From: Topomyia yanbarensis
Taxonomy: Eukaryota > Arthropoda > Insecta > Diptera > Culicidae
Assembly (NCBI RefSeq): GCF_030247195.1
Contig: NC_080672.1
Span: 162,677,839 to 162,741,838, forward strand
Length of the DNA stretch: 64,000 nt
Direction of reading: 5' to 3'
A program made the position numbers and the translations under genes. The notes below the pieces were generated by a model. It made no database searches, was not told the origin of the DNA, and saw only the letters and a program-made list of their open reading frames with translations. Shown here piece by piece: positions 59,952 through 64,000 of this stretch (position 1 is its first letter; each line of letters begins with the position of its first letter).

Positions 59952-61391
59952 ATCAATGCAATAACGGAGTCAGTCGCGATCGACGTTTCGGAGATCCGAG
60001 ATGCTTTAGACTCAGATCCTGAACTACACTCAGTGAAAAGAGCGCTGATATCTGGTAGTTGGAGCGATGAATGCGATACAGCAACGGCCAAAGAGTATGC
60101 ACCATTTCAAAAAGAACTCAGCTTACTTGAGGGATATGTCATCAGAGGCTGCAGACTGGTTGTCCCCAGGTCGCTTCGATCCAGGATGCTGCAACTTGCC
60201 CATGAAGGCCATCCTGGTGAAACTTCAATGACATCACGACTTAGGGATCGAGTCTGGTGGCCAGGCATGGACAAGGATACGAAGAAAGTGGTGAAGGACT
60301 GCGAGGGATGTCGTTTGGTTGGCAAGCCATCTCTTCCTGAGCCTATGAGACGCCGGCGAATGCCCAGTGAACCGTGGATCGATGTCGCGATGGACTTCTT
60401 AGGACTCTTGCCTTCTGGTGACTATCTATTAGTTATCGTTGACTATTTTAGCCGGTACAAAGAAATTTGCATAATGAAGAAGATCACCTCGGAGGAAACC
60501 ATCAAGCAAACCGAACCTATTTTTGTCCGTCAAGGCTACCCGAGAACAATCACTCTAGACAATGGGCGCGAGTTCATTAGTAAGGAGTTTGAGGACTACT
60601 GTCGCATAAAAAACATTACACTCAACCACACAGTGCCATACTGGCCCCAGGCCAACGGGGAAGTTGAGAGACAGAATAGTTCGCTTCTGAAACGGCTAAA
60701 AATCAGCCACGCATTGCATCGGGACTGGAAGGTGGATCTCCTCCAATATTTGTTGATGTACAATACGACTCCTCACTCAACAACAGGTAAAACACCAACC
60801 GAGCTGCTTCGGAACAAAACGATCCGGTCCAAAATCCCTTCACTTAGTGACATTGAAACCGCGCCCCCAGTCGATTCCGAGTTTTCAGATAGAGATACAA
60901 TCCTTCAATACAAAGGAAAGGTAAGGGAGGATCTGAGGCGCCATTCAAAGCCATCTGAAATCAAAGAAGGCGACACTGTCCTGATGCAGAATTTATTACC
61001 AGGCGGAAAATTGTCAACAACATTTGGAAACACTGAATATACGGTCATGGAAAAGACTGGAAATCGTGTTAAGGTGTCAGATCCCTTGTCGGGCAACTCC
61101 TTCCTTCGTAGTTCTGCACACTTAAAAAAGGTTACTCCCATTGAACAAATAACACAAGAACCTGCAGAATACGTCTCGGAGCCAAACTCTCAAGAACTCT
61201 CCTTTCACCCGGACAGCGCGATTTCATCTACTCCCGGGGACTCCGCCTACGGTCAAATTCCGGAAACGGCAGACTTTACGACGACGAACGCCGCCGAAAC
61301 AGCACACACTATCCCAGCATCCAGACCTTTGCGGCACGCTTCTAAACCGGCGTGGCAAAAGGACTTCGTCTGTAGTTCTGATGTTATCTAA
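59952..61391 (+). pseudogene. Gypsy pol, integrase
   Basis: In frame with RT after the TAG. The HHCC zinc-binding domain is visible as LAHEGHPGETSM ... CEGCRL. The catalytic core has the three acidic residues in AMDFLG, ITLDNGREF and ANGEVERQN. The C-terminal part has EGDTVLM and a tail of about 80 residues rich in Ser/Thr/Pro. No chromodomain or envelope frame follows. The protein would insert cDNA into the genome. Apart from the upstream stop it is uninterrupted for 452 codons from the first internal ATG. Confidence 0.88.
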
Positions 61392-61398
61392 AAACTTT

Positions 61399-61410
61399 GA
61401 GGAAAGGAGA
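61399..61410 (+). promoter_or_regulatory. Polypurine tract
   Basis: GAGGAAAGGAGA lies immediately before TGTGG, the expected layout for plus-strand primer and 3' LTR start in Gypsy elements. Confidence 0.7.
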
Positions 61411-61563
61411 TGTGGCGATTGGGCGATTAGAAAATAGAACTGGCAGCTCTGAACAGAACCACGCCAGATGTGAATCGGACTGGGTAAGCTTGGACTGCCG
61501 CATGGAAGCGGATAACCAGAAGATTAAATAAAACAATTATAAACCGAGTATAATTGTTTCTTG
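61411..61563 (+). repeat. Putative 3' LTR, possibly truncated
   Basis: Starts TGTGGCGATTGG right after the polypurine tract and contains ATTAAATAAAAC, a possible poly(A) signal, near 61525. No second copy occurs upstream of gag and no primer-binding site was found, so the 5' LTR is missing. The right end is unclear because H3-like sequence begins near 61564. Confidence 0.55.
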
Positions 61564-61838
61564 TTCGTCGAATGTCCTTGGCACAGTCGCCATGCCAGTA
61601 TTTCGCCCCAACTAAAGGGCAACGGAGCAACTAATCCGCTGGCTAACATTCCAGCGTCTGGTTCATAAGGTTGTGTATTACTTCAAAGTCGAGCTACACT
61701 TACAAAACTCAGGCGTAATGAAGCCAGTGGTGCCTACTTGGTCGGTTTGTTTGAGGATACAAAATAGTGCGCCAAGTACGTAACTTTCTCGCAAAAGAAA
61801 TCAAACTGGCTCACAATGTCCGCTGGGAGTGGGCGTAA
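61564..61838 (+). pseudogene. Histone H3 pseudogene, copy 1
   Basis: Codon-by-codon similarity to H3 runs from GTVA through TEQLIRWLTFQRLV, FKVELHLQNSGVM and LVGLFEDT to a C-terminus aligning with PKDIQLARRIRGERA and a TAA at 61836-61838. ATTCCAGCGTCTGGTT at 61648-61663 is what one expects from an insect H3 gene. Lesions: an early stop (CAA to TAA type near 61595), a deletion of about 10 bases after GVM, a stop after EDTK, and loss of the codons for IHA in CAIHAKR. Only roughly residues 42-135 remain. It could be a canonical or centromeric H3; the match to canonical H3 is closer. Confidence 0.85.
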
Positions 61839-61872
61839 ATTACAATAAAAGCAATGGTTTAAGAGAAACGTT

Positions 61873-62095
61873 GAAGTCGCATGCGTTTATTCGAGCTTTT
61901 TAGCAGCCTCCGTGAACTAACTGCATTAAATGATTTTTTTGTGCAGGATTTCAAAGTCGAGCTAAGCTTATAAAGTTCAGCCGTAATGGTACCCGAAGAA
62001 GTCAGTCTTGTCGTTTTGTTCGAGGCTACAAAACAGTTCGCCAGGCACGTAACTATCATGTCAAATATATCCAACGATCCAGCGCATCACCATCA
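61873..62095 (+). pseudogene. Histone H3 pseudogene, copy 2
   Basis: Starts with sequence aligning to QKSTELLIRK, then VQDFKVELSL, a stop in place of Gln, SSAVM, LVVLFEATK and HVTIM, followed by degenerate DIQLARR-like sequence. It lies 264 bases after copy 1 and has the same loss of the codons corresponding to IHA. A histone-type stem-loop follows at 62116-62131, as expected for a replication-dependent H3 gene. The 71-codon minus-strand frame over it is a shadow. Confidence 0.82.
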
Positions 62096-62115
62096 ACACC
62101 AACGCCGATACCAAA

Positions 62116-62131
62116 GGTTCTTTTCAGAACC
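62116..62131 (+). terminator. Histone mRNA 3' stem-loop, copy 1
   Basis: GGTTCTTTTCAGAACC has a 6-bp stem with a TTTC loop, exactly the replication-dependent histone pattern GGYYCT-TTYN-AGRRCC. It is preceded by CCAAA and lies about 56 bases after the HVTIM codons of H3 copy 2. In a live gene this structure binds SLBP and directs 3' cleavage. Confidence 0.85.
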
Positions 62132-62139
62132 ATTACCAT

Positions 62140-62760
62140 AGAGAATTAATTGAAAATTTCCCATTCAAACGTGATTCTGTTGAATATTATTAGATTTAAA
62201 TTAACGTCTCGAATTGAAATCACGACGCTCCGGTTATGTCACAGACATTACCCACCCATTTTTTTATTGTGACCACGACTAACGGTTTAATATAGACACC
62301 CCATTTCAATATTTCGGAAGGAACAGAAGGTCGAGTTTGGAAAGTTTGTAACTTTCATTGTACTTAACCAAATTACACAATGTTCGCACTAATGATTCGG
62401 AAATATGGAATCTTCTATTAGATTTGAAAGTATGTATAATTTACATGAATAAAGAAAAATTGATTTTCAGGAATCAATTATTATCTGTTCTGCCATTGGC
62501 CAGTACTATGCGACTTCCTCATGCTAACAATTCATTTCATCGTTAGCCATCTCCCTCACCAAGGCCAACAATGCCAACAAAAATGGTCCTTTTCAGGACC
62601 ACCATCATTTTTGTAAAGAATAATTTGAAATATTCCTCGCCCAAATCACCTTTTGTCCGAAAATTCCAATGAGTATCAACATATTTGAAGAACGTGTTCC
62701 TTATGTATTCTACATCTCTCCAGTTATATCGCAGACATTACCCACCCATCTTTTCAATTG
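62140..62760 (+). repeat. Duplicated histone 3' flank and spacer
   Basis: CAGACATTACCCACCCAT occurs at about 62241 and 62727. Each copy lies 110-140 bases after one of the two stem-loops, so the interval is a diverged duplication with a period of roughly 470-490 bases. No H3 coding remnant is recognisable before the second stem-loop. Confidence 0.6.
62585..62600 (+). terminator. Histone mRNA 3' stem-loop, copy 2
   Basis: GGTCCTTTTCAGGACC, followed by ACCA, matches the histone consensus with a 6-bp stem and TTTC loop. Compared with copy 1 the stem carries compensatory T-A to C-G changes. AAAGAA about 15 bases downstream could be a worn histone downstream element. Confidence 0.85.
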
Positions 62761-64000
62761 CATCGAACTACACCAATTTCTAGGTAGTTTTTAAGGGTCT
62801 ATCACAATCAACAATCAAATTCAAAACCTCCCTCAATAATTCACTTCCAAATTGACGAGAGTTTCATGCAAAAACGCCCTCGCCTCTATTTCAAAGCATA
62901 CACAAACAGTGCAAAGTATGCTTAGGATATTTTAGCACGAAAAAGTCAGATCAATAAAGAAAGATATTTATATCATCATTGGAAATGAAAATCAATGGAA
63001 AAGTATTGAGCGGTTTAGTTGCAGTATGCATCGTATGAGCAACTGTGACTAGAGCATAGTAGGTCATGATTTGAGATCTCCATCAAAATCAAATAAACCT
63101 GACATCTTTTAATAGCTTTGGTGATAGCTAAATAAGTAAACCAATAAAACAAGAATTTATGGCATTGTATCGAACACTTTAAGATATGCTATCGTTTATA
63201 ACGTTTCTAAAGCATACATTCATAAATTAGTACATGAGGATTATCTCTTAAAGAGCTATGAAGGGATGATTTTTTTTACGATGGTATTCAGATTGGACTG
63301 AAGATCTACAAGCAAATGTATAAAATTATTTTATTCGCCAGATTTTGAAAAACTGGAACCACCCTAGCTACATCGTTACTAAGGACTATCCTAGGAAATC
63401 AAAATGTTTCTGTTCAAGTATCTGTTTTGATAAGTTAATAAAATTCACCTTTGCAAAATTAATAAAAAACACTTTTAGAACCACCGTAGACTGTCCAATT
63501 TTCATTTCAGCGTACTAATTTCATCAAAATCGAGCTCAGTGCACCAAAATTATCCTTAGATGATATTTTCAGTCATTTTAAACTACTTTTGAGGTTTTGT
63601 CCAGCTTTTGTATGGAGTGGATCCACTGTGGAGCGGTCTACCCAGCTAACCTATCAATATTTTAATATGAGGATTGTCCAGTAAATGCAGTTCAAAATCA
63701 ACATACTGGAGTATGTTCATATTCACTTCTTTAATTCAGCCGATTAATTTAGGAGTTGGACGAGGGTGTTCAACACTTGTTTGTAAGCGCACAAGTGGTT
63801 TAGAAAGGTTCTTTTATACTGCAGCCAATTGAAGCCGGAGCAGGTACGGCAAAACTGTAATCGATATACAAATTAAAACAATTAAATATTTCACACCAGA
63901 AAACAAGTTTACAAATATTTCGACACCATTACATTCGCGTAGAATTTCACAAACGTAACGTTTTTGATCGATATTCCTTAGAATTCTCGCAACATTTTGT
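62761..64000. other. No recognisable feature
   Basis: AT-rich sequence without long frames, inverted repeats or known motifs on either strand. Confidence 0.4.

Noticed and set aside
61859..62074. 71-codon minus-strand frame
   Set aside because: It is the antisense shadow of H3 pseudogene copy 2.

Overview
This window looks like chromosomal DNA from a large, repeat-rich dipteran genome, most likely a culicine (Aedes-like) mosquito. Three things point that way. The only intact gene is split by short GT-AG introns. Remnants of LINE, SINE, LTR and DNA transposons of kinds known from mosquitoes fill most of the rest. The non-coding background is AT-rich and full of (TA)n and (CATA)n microsatellites. 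The species call is an inference. No bacterial, plasmid or CRISPR features are present.

Layout. 1-3.9 kb: repeat fragments bounded by a 43-bp direct repeat, plus a hairpin element. 4.06-8.51 kb: a nearly full-length CR1-like LINE with a PHD-finger ORF1 and an endonuclease/reverse transcriptase ORF2, carrying a few frame breaks. 8.56-10.78 kb: a 1.6-kb imperfect palindrome set between two (TA)n tracts. 12.25-17.4 kb: a minus-strand I-clade LINE (three-knuckle ORF1, RT, RNase H) with a large internal deletion and three nested insertions. 17.7-31.8 kb: miniature DNA transposons (MITEs), several with target-site duplications, a 3.2-kb foldback with a 115-118-bp tandem array inside, and a dead mariner-like transposase. 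19.1-21.4, 32.0-38.5, 39.7-41.9 and 48.9-52.5 kb: four blocks of one complex interspersed repeat family. 42.2 kb: a tRNA-derived SINE. 45.33-46.57 kb: a five-exon METTL22-like methyltransferase gene, the only convincing host gene. 53.2-55.05 kb: a 5'-truncated second CR1-like LINE. 56.9-61.56 kb: a Gypsy-type LTR retrotransposon (gag, protease, RT, RNase H, integrase). 61.56-62.6 kb: two tandem decayed histone H3 copies and two histone-type 3' stem-loops.

The best candidates for something unusual are in the last 8 kb. The Gypsy pol gene is interrupted in its RT domain by an 82-bp sequence with every hallmark of a spliceosomal intron, and removing it restores the frame exactly. The element's leader holds three tandem 75-76-bp units, each with a short hairpin whose stem shows one compensatory base-pair change. 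Next to the element lies a degenerate histone H3 array. A second point of interest is a compact core promoter (CRE, TATA, Inr, DPE, correctly spaced) with a 12-bp-stem hairpin inside an insertion at 35.6-37.3 kb.

The genes do not form a pathway. The window is a heterochromatin-like graveyard of nested mobile elements around one housekeeping-type methyltransferase. All alignments were made by eye, so element boundaries without a stated target-site duplication are approximate.
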